Source: Leptobrachium leishanense (lineage: Eukaryota > Chordata > Amphibia > Anura > Megophryidae). Taken from it: a DNA stretch of 64,000 nt. The notes beneath the pieces were generated by a model. That model searched no databases and had not been told where the DNA came from. It worked only from the letters and a program-made list of their open reading frames with translations. A program made the translations under genes and the position numbers. Location: NCBI GenBank assembly GCA_009667805.1, contig CM019063.1, forward strand, positions 349,002,862 through 349,066,861, in the 5' to 3' direction. Below are positions 47,035 through 58,286 of the stretch, one piece after another. Position 1 is the stretch's first letter. Every line of letters starts with the position of its first letter.

Positions 47035-49335
47035 GCGAGATTACGGCTGATATCCAACCCAGAGCGTTGTGAAGTTCTCTTGGTAGAGATCGAGCGGCGT
47101 CTTAGTGACAAATGCCTAAATAGCGCATCCTCGAGGGACACCACACGAAGGGGTGCATCCGTCTCAATACTCGTTCCGCCACTCTCGGAACGTTGAGATT
47201 CAGCACCTCGCATTTGTCCATATTCAATCTCAGGTTGGACAATTTGCCGTAGGCCTCAAATTCCTGCACTATCTGTGGGAGGGACACCAAGGGATTGGCA
47301 ACATAGAAGAGTAGGTCATCGGCATAAGCCGAGACCTTATGCTCTCCACCTCGACTGGACAGGCCCGTGATAGCGTTACTGCAGCTGACTGACTCCAAGA
47401 GGGGCTCCAGGGAGAGAGCGAAAAGGAGGGGGGACAGGGGGCATCCCTGTCTGGTCCCATTACTGATCTGAAATGAGTCCGAGAGAACCCCATTGACCCG
47501 GACTCGGGCATTAGGGGAGCCGTAGAGTGCCCCTACCCAGGTAATGAACTTGTGGGGTAAATTCATGGAGAGCAAAGTAGCGAACAGAAAGGGCCATGCT
47601 ACCCGGTCAAATGCTTTTTCAGCATCGGTGGACAGGAGGAGCATTGGAACTTCCTCCTGTCTCGCCCGGTGCATGGCATTCAAGGTTCTGATAGTGCCGC
47701 CTCTCGCTTCTCGAGCCGGCACAAAGCCCACCTGGTCTTTCTGAATCAGTAGCAGTAGTACCGCGTGTAGGCGGCGAGCCAAGACCAAGGCAAAGATTTT
47801 CAGGTCAGCGTTCAGGAGCAAGATCGGCCGGTAGCTAGAGCACGCCAGAGGGTCCTTCCCCTCCTTGGGGATCACCACTATGGTGGCGGACATGGAGTGT
47901 GGATGGAGGGATGTGGCATCCAACAGGGCGTTGAGGGTCGCTGTAAGTCGCGGGATCAACTTGGAGCCTAATTTCTTATAGTAGACGGAGGTTTGCCATT
48001 TTTTTGGCCTTTAACGACCGAGGAGATCTCCTCTTGAGTCACAGGCGTCTTGAGTAGACCCTCGAGAAAAGAGGGGGCACCCGGTCAGCCTCCTCCGCCG
48101 AGTGGTAAAGAGAGGAGTAGAAGTCTCTGAAGGCTTGGGCTATCCAGGTGGGGCGTCACAAAGCCATCGTTGGAGCGAATCGCCGGCACGTACGCCTGTT
48201 GGCGTTGTTTTTTCAATAAACGTGCAAGAAGTCGTCCCGGGTTATCCTCATGAAGAGCGAAAAAGCACTTCGTTTGAAGGATCGCCCTGTGGAGACGGGG
48301 GTTTAAAGTATTTGTTAGCTGAGTGCGCGCTTGGAGAAGACGGGCTTATGTGGCCGCATCGCCTGACGCTTGGTGTTCCAGCTCAATCCTCCGTATATCA
48401 GATAAAAGAGCTTCCAGTTCCGCACGTTGGTCTCTCTTTTTTTACGCGAGGCCCAGGCGATCAACTTCCCCCTTATCACCGCTTTATGGGCCTCCCACAC
48501 GGTCGGTAGTGGTATGTCTGAGATTGAATGATCATCAAAGTAGGCTTGGATGGAGTGGTTCAGGTCCGCCACTAACGGTTTGTCTGCGAGGAGGGAGGTG
48601 TTAAGTTGCCACGTCCGTTCCTTGGGACGTTGGAGCGGAGAGGTCATGGTCATCACCAGAAGGGGCATGGACAGACCACGTAGTGGCCTGTATGTCCGAC
48701 GAGCGTATCAGTGGTAGGTCATATTGGGGAACAAAGAAGTAGTCCAGCCTGGAGTACGTACAATGCACCGAGAAGTAGTATGTGAAGTCCCGTACAGAAG
48801 GGTTCAGCGCTCTCCAGACATCCACCAGTCTCAGGGATACCAGCGAGCGGTGTATACGGCTTAGCAACCTATGAGGAATCCTGTGTTGCGCGGAAGATGT
48901 GTCCTCTCTAGGATGCAGGGGGACATTAAAGTCCCTGCCCACTACGAAAGATTCCAAGGCCCGTAGAGCTTTGGTCAGGTACAGATGCTGTTTACTATTG
49001 GGAAGGTAGAGGTTAGCGAAGGTATAGGTAGAGCCGGCGAGTGTACCTTTGACATATATACACCGTCCATCACCCGCTCGATAAACATCAGTCATTTCGA
49101 ACGGAATTGTGGAGGCAAACAGGATAGCCGCTCCCATGGATTTAGAGTTTTGTGTGTGTGATCGAAGTATCCCACAGGGAATCTGCAGTCACGCAAAGAG
49201 GGAGGCGCTGACGCAGTGAGTCTCCTGTATGAAGGCTACTGAAGCCCGCATTGAAGCCAGGTCTCGAAGGAGACGCCGTCTCTTTTAGGGTTTGTTGAGA
49301 CCCCAGACGTTGTAGTTCACCAGTGTGAGGACCCT
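47035..49335 (-). pseudogene. L1-type ORF2: APE endonuclease and reverse transcriptase, degenerate
   Basis: Endonuclease motifs on the minus strand: VNYNVWGLN, FIQETH, LYLPN, VVGRDFNVPL and SRLDYFF. Stops interrupt it at the TAA just after LNKP (about 49287) and a TGA before LQIPCG. RT motifs follow in an open stretch 47959-47102: PKEGKDP with YRPI, STDAEKAFDRVAW, GTRQGCPLSPLLFAL and the catalytic SAYADDLLFYV. A frameshift follows LGIC near 47105, and recognisable ORF2 (KTPLDLYQENF) continues to about 47040. The linker at 48668-48315 is also open. Stops and frameshifts make it inactive. The combination of an APE nuclease with this RT type marks the L1/Tx1 group. Confidence 0.88.
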
Positions 49336-50360
49336 CAGTAGAAGCACCATCCAGTGGAACATGGGACACCCCCCCACCCCCGACTGAGGGAGAGAAGAGG
49401 GGAAAGGGTGGTAAGAGAAGAGAGAATAATAGTAAGAGAAGAGAGGAGAGAGGAAGGGAAAGAAAAAAAAAAGGGGGGAGAGAGGAAGAAAGGGGGAAAG
49501 CAAGGGAGTAGACCTACAGAAGAGGCAGGGTGCGGGAGTGAACTAGAAGGGCGGGACAGAGGGTGAGAGGGTATAGGGAAGGGAGTCAGGGCTTAAGAAG
49601 ACACAACCGGAGGGGCAGATGGCTGTACAGGAAAGAGCAAGAAAGGGAGGCTGGATCCGGATGTAGAAAGGAGGAACAGGGAAGTATACAAGAGAGAGAG
49701 AGAGAAGGCAGGTGGAGTAAGGCCGTCGCACAGCCAGGTCAGGAGTGCGTTCATGTAGGGAAAAGCAGGTCATCAAAGGGAAATGGGATAGGGAAACTGG
49801 GGAATACTCTCAGGGTGTTAGGAGAGAAGTGTAACACCCGTATCTAGACGGGGCGAGAGGTGGGGGTATCGGTACTGGCAGGAAGAGGGATGTGACCCAC
49901 CTCCTCCTATAACAAGGGGGGCACAAGTGCACTCTCCCAACTGAAAAAGGGGCACCAACCCCGTGGAGGAGTGTGAGGCGCCGCCGAAACCAAGATGTAG
50001 TGCCAGTGGTATACGGCATGCGTTCCAAATTAGCAAACAAAGAAAACCAGTCAACAGTAATACAATTAAGCTTCTATAATAAGAACATAGAATCTCCTTT
50101 CCCCTCCGACAAGAGACAGCAGCGGCAGTGCCCAGCATGGACATATTTAAATGAAATGAGGTCAGTCAGGACGGCCCAGAGAAAAACCTGGCTTCTCCAA
50201 ACGATAAGATGAGATATCTTTGCGGAAGAGTAACCATGGGAAGAGAAACTTCCCGCGTCTTCAGAAATCACACCTTCTTCCATTCAACTGGCAGGCGAAG
50301 TGGAGAGGTGCTTGGAGAACCCTTCGTCGGTGACGCTCTAGGTAAATTCCAAGTACGCAG

Positions 50361-51239
50361 CTACAGATTGCCATCTTCCACTGTGGAAACATTAAATATT
50401 TTGTCCTCTCTGTGGATTTGGATTCGGGTAGGAAATCCCCATCGGTACGGAATTGCGTGAGCTCTGAGTATAGTAGTAATTGGGGATAAAGACTTTCGCT
50501 GCAACAAGGTGGCCCTGGATAAGTCCGGGAAAATTGTGATATGTCGGTATTCAGGGAGTAGTGCATCTGGTTTGCGAAGCGCTGCAAGGAGAAGCTCCTT
50601 AGGTTTATAGTAGTGCAGCCGTAAGAGTACATCGCGCAACGCTTTTTGGGGTGTCGCCGTGGGTATCAGAATGCGGTGTACCCAGTCCATCAACAACAAT
50701 TCCTCACTAATGTCTGGTAATAGATGTGTGAAAATGGCCGTCACATATTCCGCCAATTTATGATCAGGGACCGTTTCTGGTATACCTCTAAATTTCTAAT
50801 TTTGGCGACTGGAGTGATCTTCCAAATCAGTAATTTTGTTTGTGCAATGTTGTAATAATTCTTCTAATTCTTCAACATTTGTGGCCATGGAGTTATGCGC
50901 TGTAGCAATGTCATCCATTTTAGTTTCTATGTGAGAGGTGCGTTCCCCCAAATCTTTGATTTCTTTTTTTATGTCAGACACCAAAGTGTCAAATTTGCCC
51001 GATAAAGTAGTTTTCAAATCAGTAAGCATTGTTTCCATGTGTGTTGTTAACTTACTGAGTCCATCTGCATCCACTGACAGAGCTGCAAGTCCGATCTCTG
51101 TGAGGCCTGGGTCTCTGGTGCCATCTTGGGTCTCAGGAGGGGACGCCGAAACTCGGTCGGTACGGGAGCCAAAGAAATCCTTTTTGTCCGTTTTCATAGC
51201 CTGTCTGGTCTGGGAAGTCGTGGCAGTCTTGCCAGGCAT
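50361..51239 (-). pseudogene. L1-type ORF1 with one nonsense codon
   Basis: Starts MPGKTATTSQTRQAMKTDKK, passes through a coiled coil (about residues 60-145, MLTDLKTTLSGKFDTLVSDI) and reaches SSRQN, then TAG at 50798-50796, then KFRGIPET, the start of the RRM-like domain, and runs on to 50361 (IPYRWGFPTRIQI). The reading frame is otherwise continuous, so one substitution separates it from an open frame. It is a different subfamily from the ORF1 at 2221-3420. Confidence 0.85.
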
Positions 51240-51355
51240 GTTTGGAGCAAAAACACTGCTGGTAAAGGGGAAAAATGAGTGGGATCTTGCCTGCCCTTGG
51301 TCGGAGCTCTCACAAAGCACGTCTCACTCGCGTGGCATCCGGTCACGCCCCCCCC

Positions 51356-51670
51356 CCACGATAATATTTTTTAGCATTGAATCCAATGGGATTTGCCTGT
51401 TTAAACCTGTCGAACCAAATCACCGAAAATCCAGGCATTTCACTGACACTTCGGCATTCTCTGAATAGATTGAGCATTACTTGTCTATAGGACAAATTTG
51501 CTGCTGCTGAAGATCGGCAATCTGCAGCGAACTGCATCTTATTTCGCTGTCATTTCGCTAGTATTTGGTGAATTTTCAGCTTTCTGAACAGACGAACTGC
51601 CATGAAATTACATCGGAAGGTGAAATTCACTGTTTGTTGCAATTCGGTGGCAAGTTCAGCGCTGTTTGAA
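51356..51670. repeat. Right half of the aaggggttattcag MITE
   Basis: ataatattttttagcattga through tgaataacccttgg parallels 34750-35065. Confidence 0.7.
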
Positions 51671-53673
51671 TAACCCTTGGTGTCATTATGAGGATGCGAA
51701 CGTGACATTGCATCAAACTGAAGGACACGGACCTACATTGATCTGAGTACACGAATCTGATCGGAGGACACAAATGAGAAGCTGCATTAAATAGGGAAGC
51801 CTTCAAGAGGAGAGGTAAGGCTGTGGGTTATAGGAATCATGACAGCAACCTCCCACTCATAGACCACACTCCGACCAGGCAGGACCAAGACAGACATCCA
51901 AACATGCACAAACTCATTTCAGGGAGGCTGACTGCCTGCTCACCCTACCCCCTCCTTTTGATGGTATTTATTTTTTCCACTGTTTCATTTTATTTTAAAA
52001 TAAAAATAATTAGAAACAGGCTACCCCTCTGAGGCTCTCTCTCTGTATAACACAGGATAAAATACTGCCTCTGAGGCTCTCTCTCTATATAACAACACAG
52101 TCAGTATAGATAACCCCCTCTGAGGTTCTCTTAACAATCAGGATACCTCTCAGGCCAGGGTGCTCTGCTCTACTAGTACTGTCCCTAAATATTATAGAAT
52201 GATTACAGTTAGTACTATACTGTTCTCTCCAAGCCACCAGCCACCGGTCTATCTTGTGGAATGAGATGGCGGGGCGAGGTGACGATGCAGTGAGTGTGAG
52301 GAGAAATGCACGTCATGTCTGCAGTAAGTGACGTCAGGACAGGGCGACGATGGGGTGGAGTTCATTCCGGGTGAGCTGGCCATTGGCAGACAAGGTGGAG
52401 GAACCTGTTGGAGGTCAGAAAACTGCACCCCCGGTGTGATATGCAGATCAAGGGCACATGCTCAGTTTTTAAGCCAATTATTGGCTTAAACCGAGCGTGC
52501 CTTCTGACTGCGACGGATTCCACCTCTCCTGAATCCAGGAGTTCCAGAAGTGGTTGCGGGCATCAGGGAGCCCGTATTCACTTCAGGGAGACTCTCAGAA
52601 CATCCAGAATGATTAAAAAAGCAACAATTTGAAGGTATGGGGGATCGGGGGTGCACATATGTCAAAGGAGGAAAGCTGTGAGCACTCCTCCGGACGGTAT
52701 CGTCGCCAGCAAATGGGATACTGTAAGGATCCATGAAAATGGAATGAATCTTATATTTAGGTTAATCTTTGGCTAATATAGGAGGAGAAGAAGAAATATA
52801 AGTAAACTTGTGAGAGTTGTGGTGTCTATCAGAAGACCTCCACATACAATTCCAAAAAGTCATGTAACCAGGTACAGTACCAGTCCCTAATTTGACTATG
52901 CTTAGCAATGGTGAAAAGTAAGAGGAACCGTGAACTTGACTCAATTACCAGTTTTTGTAATGGCTGGGCTTATAACATGTTAAAGTTTAGGGGTTCAAGG
53001 GGGTTCAAAGAGTGCAAGCCAAGGCAGATGCGGTACCAGTCATTAGAGTGGCTGGATGCACAGAGAGACAGACAATAGCCAAGAGAAAATAGCCAGAGAA
53101 TCAGAGGAATAGTCATAGGGAAAGCCAGGTAAGTACACAGATATACAGATAGGGAAGTTAGGTACGTACACAGGGAATCAGACAATAATGTGGTTAAATA
53201 GGGAAGCTGGATAAGTACACAAACAATTAAGACAAGGAACAACACTCTAGGGTTCTATGGAGAATAGCAACAAGGCAGTATGTACTAGCCAGGCCACGGT
53301 TTAAATAAGTTAGAGTGTCTCCACGTACTCTGGCGCCACCCTGATAAACCAAAAGGTCTGGGTGCGGTGGTGATGCAACGATATCAGTGGTTCGGCATCA
53401 TGATACTCAGAGTGGGTATAAAATGGCACACAGTTCCATCATTCTGTGTCAAAATTGATATAACGAGTGCACGAGAGGGTAGCCAGTGGAATCTGAAATG
53501 AAGCAGGAGCAGGACAATGACGTAGGGTGCGTTGGCTGGCATGTCAAGCAACAGAATGGCGCAGAATGGGATTTGTATTCTGCCTAACCCTTGCAAATAG
53601 TGTACAGATAACTAGTTTGAGGAGGGACACATGAACGGTATTCACACAAAAGGAGGATTCTGTAGGGTGTAGG
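51671..53673. other. Non-coding sequence with short direct repeats
   Basis: ctctgaggctctctctctgta (52027) recurs at 52070 and, in part, 52117. Loosely repeated agtacacagatatacagata / ataagtacacaaacaattaa blocks lie at 53130-53230. No gene or clear element ends. Confidence 0.4.
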
Positions 53674-54540
53674 TCAGGGCTGGCCCAAGACATTGTGCTG
53701 CCTGGAGCAAAGGATGACATGCTGCCCCCCCCGAACATCATATAATAATAATTATAGCAAGCTTTGTATTATTTAATTAAAAAAATAAAACAAACCTTGC
53801 TATAGTTATTATTGTATGATTTATAATAGCAGCATTAATATGGATATATTTGCCCCAGTTCATATGGATATATTTGCCCCAGCTCACATGGATATATTGC
53901 CCCAGCTCACATGGATATATTTGCCCCCAGCTCATATGGATATATTGCCCCCAGCTCACATGGATACATTTGCCCCAGCTCACATGGATATATTTGCACC
54001 CAGCTCACATGGATATATTTGCCCCCAGCTCATATGGATATATTTGCCCCAGCTCATATGGATATATTTGCCCCCAGCTCATATGGATATATTTGCCCCA
54101 GCTCACATGGATATATTTGCCCCAGCTCACATGGATATATTTGCCCCCCAGCTCACATGGATATATTGTCCCAGGCCAGCTCACATGGATATATTGCCCC
54201 CCAGCTCACACATGGATATATTTGCCCCAGCTCACATGGATATATTGCCCCCAGCTCACATGGATATATTGCCCCAGCTCACATGGATACATTGCCCCCA
54301 GCTCACATGGATATGTTGCACCCAGCTCCTATGGATATATTGCCCCAGCTCACATTGATATATTGCCCCAGCACACATGGATATATTGCCCCAGCTCACC
54401 TCTCCTCTGCCATCTGGTCTGCTCTGCGGCGAGCTGGTGGCTGGTGCATATGCAGAGCATCGGCATTGCCATGAAGGAGACCTGCCCTGTGACGTACTAC
54501 AAAGCTAAACGGTTGCGAAGACAAAAACCACCTTGTGATT
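53674..54540. mobile_element. hAT-like end followed by an expanded minisatellite
   Basis: cagggctggcccaagacatt at 53674 matches the left end at 43268; agacattgtgctgcctggag follows as there. The right end is not visible and may be lost where L2 sequence begins. Confidence 0.5.
53830..54400 (+). repeat. Minisatellite, about 23 units of 23-26 bp (gccccagctcacatggatat)
   Basis: The unit gccccagctcacatggatat plus att(t) repeats with small length changes. All three plus frames stay open for about 180-230 codons because of this periodicity; they are not genes. Confidence 0.95.
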
Positions 54541-54599
54541 CTTGAGCTTTTATCCCTATTGGTATGCATGGCTTTGGTAATTGGTAATTGGTATTGGTA

Positions 54600-55687
54600 A
54601 GCTTTGGCTTTAATTACCACCTCTACGCTGATGACACTCAGATCTACCTCTCTACCCCTGATCTCTCTCCCCTGTCCTTTCCAAAGTCAGTGACTGCTTA
54701 TCTGGCATCTCCTCCTGGATGGCCTCCCACCACCTAAAGATCAACATGTCAAAGACTGAGCTCCTACTTATTCCTCCCTCCAATGCCTCCCCACCTCCTG
54801 ACTTCTCTATCACGGTGGAGGGTATCACCATCTCCCCATCAAACCAAGTGCGCTGTCTTTGAGTTACACTTGACTCTGCTCTTTCCTTCATCCCCCACAT
54901 CAAGTCCCTTTCCTCCTCCTGCCGATACCAACTGCGTAATATTTCCAGAATTCGGCCATTTCTTACCGCTGTCACCACAAAACAACTCATACACGCCCTG
55001 GTAATCTCCAGACTCGACTATTGCAATAATCTCTTATCTGGCCTCCCTCTGTCCCGCCTCTCCCCCCTACAATCCATCCTGAACGCCTCCGCCAGGCTAA
55101 TTCACCTCACCCGCCGCTCTGTCTCTGCCGCTCCCCTCTGCGAGTCCCTTCACTGGCTCCCCATCCACTGCAGAATTAAGTTCAAAATCCTTACCCTGAC
55201 CTACAAAGCTCTCACTGGCTCAGCTCCCCACTACCTGTCCTCACTAATCACCAAATACACCCCAGCCCACTCCCTAAGGTCAAACAGTGACCTGCGCCTA
55301 GCTTCTACCCGCATCACCTCTTCCCATGATAGACTGCAGGATTTCTCACGCACAGCCCCCACTCTCTGGAACGCTCTCCCTCGTACTGTCAGACATTCCC
55401 CTAACTTCTCTTCCTTCAAACGCTCCCTTAAAACGTTCCTATTTAGGGAAGCCTACCACCCAACTCACTGACGCAACCATCAATCACTCTCACCTTGCAG
55501 TCCTCTCCTGTTTCCAACCCCAACCCTCCTAGATTGTGAGTTCCTACGGGAATAGGGCCTCATCTCCTCCTGTACTGTTTGTCAAATGTTGTTCATTGTA
55601 TTGTATTGTAACCCTGTCTATACTGTGCCTATTGTACAGCGCTGCAGAATATGCTGGCGCTTTATAAATAAAGAATAATAATAATAT
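54600..55687 (+). mobile_element. L2-type LINE 3' end, 5'-truncated
   Basis: The RT catalytic box YADDTQIYLS is at the left. After a frameshift come [49 protein letters not shown] and LWNALPRTVRHSPN, then a stop at 55469-55471. A TGA replaces Gly before VTLDSA (near 54859). The 3' UTR ends tttataaataaagaataataataat, the usual L2/CR1 microsatellite tail. It abuts the gypsy RNase H fragment at 55688. Confidence 0.88.
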
Positions 55688-56289
55688 GCATCCATTTTAA
55701 CGGGGTATGATCAGTGATAAGGATGAAGCACCTGCCCAATAAGTAATAGCAAAGCAATTCCAAGGCCCATTTAATCACTAAGCACTCTTTTCCCACTGTA
55801 GCATAGTGTTGTTCCCGAGATAGTAGTTTCCGACTCAGATACAGAACTAGGTGTTCCTCTTTGCCAACATATTGAGACAATACTGCACCCAGACCAACCT
55901 CAGAGGCATCCATCTAAAGGAAAAACTCGGGCTAAAATCAGTTGGCACGAGGACTGGTTGGGTACAAAGAACTGCACACAGGTCAGTAAAGGCATCCTCA
56001 GCCTTGCTGTCCCACCTTACAGTGTCAGGACTTCTTAGATTGGTGAGCGGAGTAGCCCTTGTGGCAAAGTGAGGAATGAACCTCTGATAATAGTCTACAA
56101 TACCCAAAAGGCTCAGACCTGTTTCTTTCTCAGTGGTCTGGGCCAACTTTGTATGGCTTGTACCTTATTTGTTTGGGGCCTCACTATTCCCTTGACGATC
56201 ACATAACCCAAGTATTTGGCCTCAGCCAAACCTATAGTACTTTTAGCTGGGTTGGCAGTCAGCCCGGCTCCTCTAAAGGTATCCAATAC
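55688..56289 (-). pseudogene. gypsy reverse transcriptase C-terminal part and RNase H fragment
   Basis: AVLDTFRGAGLTANPAKSTI, LAEAKYLGYVI and QSWPRPLRKKQV belong to the RT thumb and connection. After a frameshift come IVDYYQRFIPHFATRATPL, MDASEVGLGAVLSQ (first acidic residue of RNase H), YLSRKLLSREQHYATVGKE (Glu) and LITDHTPLKWM (Asp). It follows the integrase C-terminus directly and in frame, which is the reverse of the normal order. Confidence 0.85.
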
Positions 56290-56680
56290 TGCTTGAATTT
56301 CATAGGGTCCCTGCCTCTGAGCTAGTAGTTTACTCTCAGTCGTGAGAACCAGCACCATTACTCTGTCTCCCTTGTTGAACACTCTTGCTACTGCCTTTTG
56401 GTTACAGTGAAGTTTCTGAGCATCCTGGGCTTGTTTCATGTGTTGGCGAACAAGAGGAGCAATCCGAGCCATTCACTTCCTCATTTGTTCCACATGTTGA
56501 ACCATATTCTTCCCTTGGGTTACCTGCTCTTCTCATGTTTCCATCAACATATCTAATATACCCCTGGGGTGTCGGCCATACAGAATCTCAAATGGGAGAA
56601 GCCAGTGGAGCTTTGTGGAACCTCTCTTACAGCAAACAACAAGTAGGGAAGCAGTAGGTCCCAATCTTTCCCATCCCTAC

Positions 56681-57428
56681 TGTAACAGATCTCTGTGCCC
56701 GAACAGGGGCACATCTGTCAAATGCCACTTCCTTGCATGGACACCCAGGGACTCCGTGACTCTCACACTTTCTATAGTGCCTTAGCCACAGCTTAAGGCC
56801 CGGTGCATGTAGAGAGCCTTGCTAACACCTCCAGAAATAAGCCGAAGCTGTAGACCTGGAGCCTTTCCTTGGCACAGCGGGCAGAAGATTCCTGGTACCC
56901 CAAATCATGAGTCGTGACTTCAAGCTTGGTCAGAATAGAACTGACTGTTTATTCACAGAGAGGACAGATACAGTCAAGAACCAACATATTTGCATACAAT
57001 CAAACAGATATCATCACAGATCAAATAAATGCACCGGACCTTCAAACAATGGACAATGGGATTTCCTAGGAGGAGAAGGGGAGGGAGAAAGAAGGTAAAA
57101 CAAAAGGAATTTCTTATAGAGAGAATGTGCACAATAGAGAGAGCAGGTACTAATACAGAGATCACACTATACAGAGAGAGGATAGATAATTGAGGGAATG
57201 TACACAATATACATAACAAGAGACTCTATAATAACTACATAAGGGAATAACAAACAGACATCAGTAATCTTTAGTTTGCTGGGGAGCTGTTTAAAACAGT
57301 GAAAAAACAAATATATTTAAAAGGTCCACCAGTTCCCCCAATGGTCTGTTTCACGGGCCATAGTCGCTGGGCAGGAGGCTAGCCCACAGCCCCCTCCAAG
57401 TCGCACAGTGACAGCGTGTCCTGTCACA
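56681..57428. mobile_element. Second solo LTR (748 bp) with exact cctac duplication
   Basis: Begins tgtaacag and ends ctgtcaca (inverse ends, TG...CA), flanked by cctac (56676-56680 and 57429-57433). No internal coding sequence. It interrupts the gypsy integrase after MLRKVASR. Confidence 0.9.
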
Positions 57429-57503
57429 CCTACTAGCCACTTTCCTTAACATCCCCTTCATGGTACAATTGAACCTCTCTACCAATCCATCTGTCTGGGG
57501 GTG

Positions 57504-57875
57504 TGTGATGGGGTGTATATAAGGTTGCCTGAGGAAAGGGTTAACTTGGAAGGGTTGATCAGCCCAGCAACACACACAAAGGCTTGATGTTGTGATTGCT
57601 GGGGCTTTAAAAGGGACACGCCTATACAGGCACAGGAGGTTCATTTTGGTGGATCTCCCCTCAAGACAGACACAGCTCCAAAAGGGCTGTGATTTGAGGA
57701 CACAATCATTTGTTATTGTTACATTGACTGCTGGATAGCAGAGAGAGGTTTTCTTATTTTGTTTATTTGTTTGAACTAAGCAGCTGTACCTGTAATCACC
57801 TATGCGATAAGGAATAAAGACTGCTTGATGAAACACTTACCCTGCTGTGGTGTTCACATGGTCCACTCCATTACA
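57504..57875 (+). mobile_element. Solo LTR (372 bp) with exact gggtg duplication
   Basis: Begins tgtgatgggg and ends ccattaca, inverse ends starting TG and ending CA. gggtg flanks both sides (57499-57503 and 57876-57880). aataaa at 57812 suggests plus orientation. It interrupts the gypsy integrase between SVYHP and the DGLVERFN segment. Confidence 0.92.
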
Positions 57876-58286
57876 GGGTGGTATACTGATGTTCTCAAAG
57901 CATGTATGTTAAACAACTGACATAACTCCTTCATAATACTGGAAACAAAAGATGTACTCTGGTCCGTAAAGATTTCCCTTGGTATGCCAACCCATGAGAA
58001 TACCTGAACCAACTCCTTTGCTATATTTTTAGCATTAGCCTTCTGCAGTGGAATGGCCTCCGGATATCTGCTTGCGTAATCGGCGATCACCAGAATATAC
58101 TGGTGACCCCTGGCCAATTTCTCTAGGGGACCCACTAGATCCATTCCTATTCTTTCGAAGGGTACTTCGATTATTGGGAGAGGTATGAGCGGGGCCCTTA
58201 ACTTGGGTCTAATGGACGACAATTGGCACTCTGGGCAAGAAGCACAATACCTCTTAATTTCCTCTTTCCCCTTTCTTGAGTTTTCT

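Larger units (their letters stand above)
47035..51352 (-). mobile_element. L1-type LINE, minus strand, 3' end missing
   Basis: Order on the minus strand: GC-rich leader (51352-51240), ORF1 (51239-50361), GA-rich spacer (50360-49510), ORF2 endonuclease (about 49330-48600), linker (48668-48000) and reverse transcriptase (47959-47035). The sequence stops within ORF2 soon after the RT thumb, against the hairpin at 47034, so the Cys-rich C-terminus and 3' UTR are absent. LINEs usually lose the 5' end, so this is likely a later deletion. The right end sits in a MITE copy whose remaining half is 51356-51670. Confidence 0.85.

Noticed and set aside
53830..54400. CRISPR array
   Set aside because: Repeats are contiguous with no unique spacers, in a vertebrate nuclear genome.
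53816..54545. Three overlapping open frames of 180-231 codons
   Set aside because: All three plus frames are open because of a 23-26 bp minisatellite; the peptides are periodic and match no protein family.
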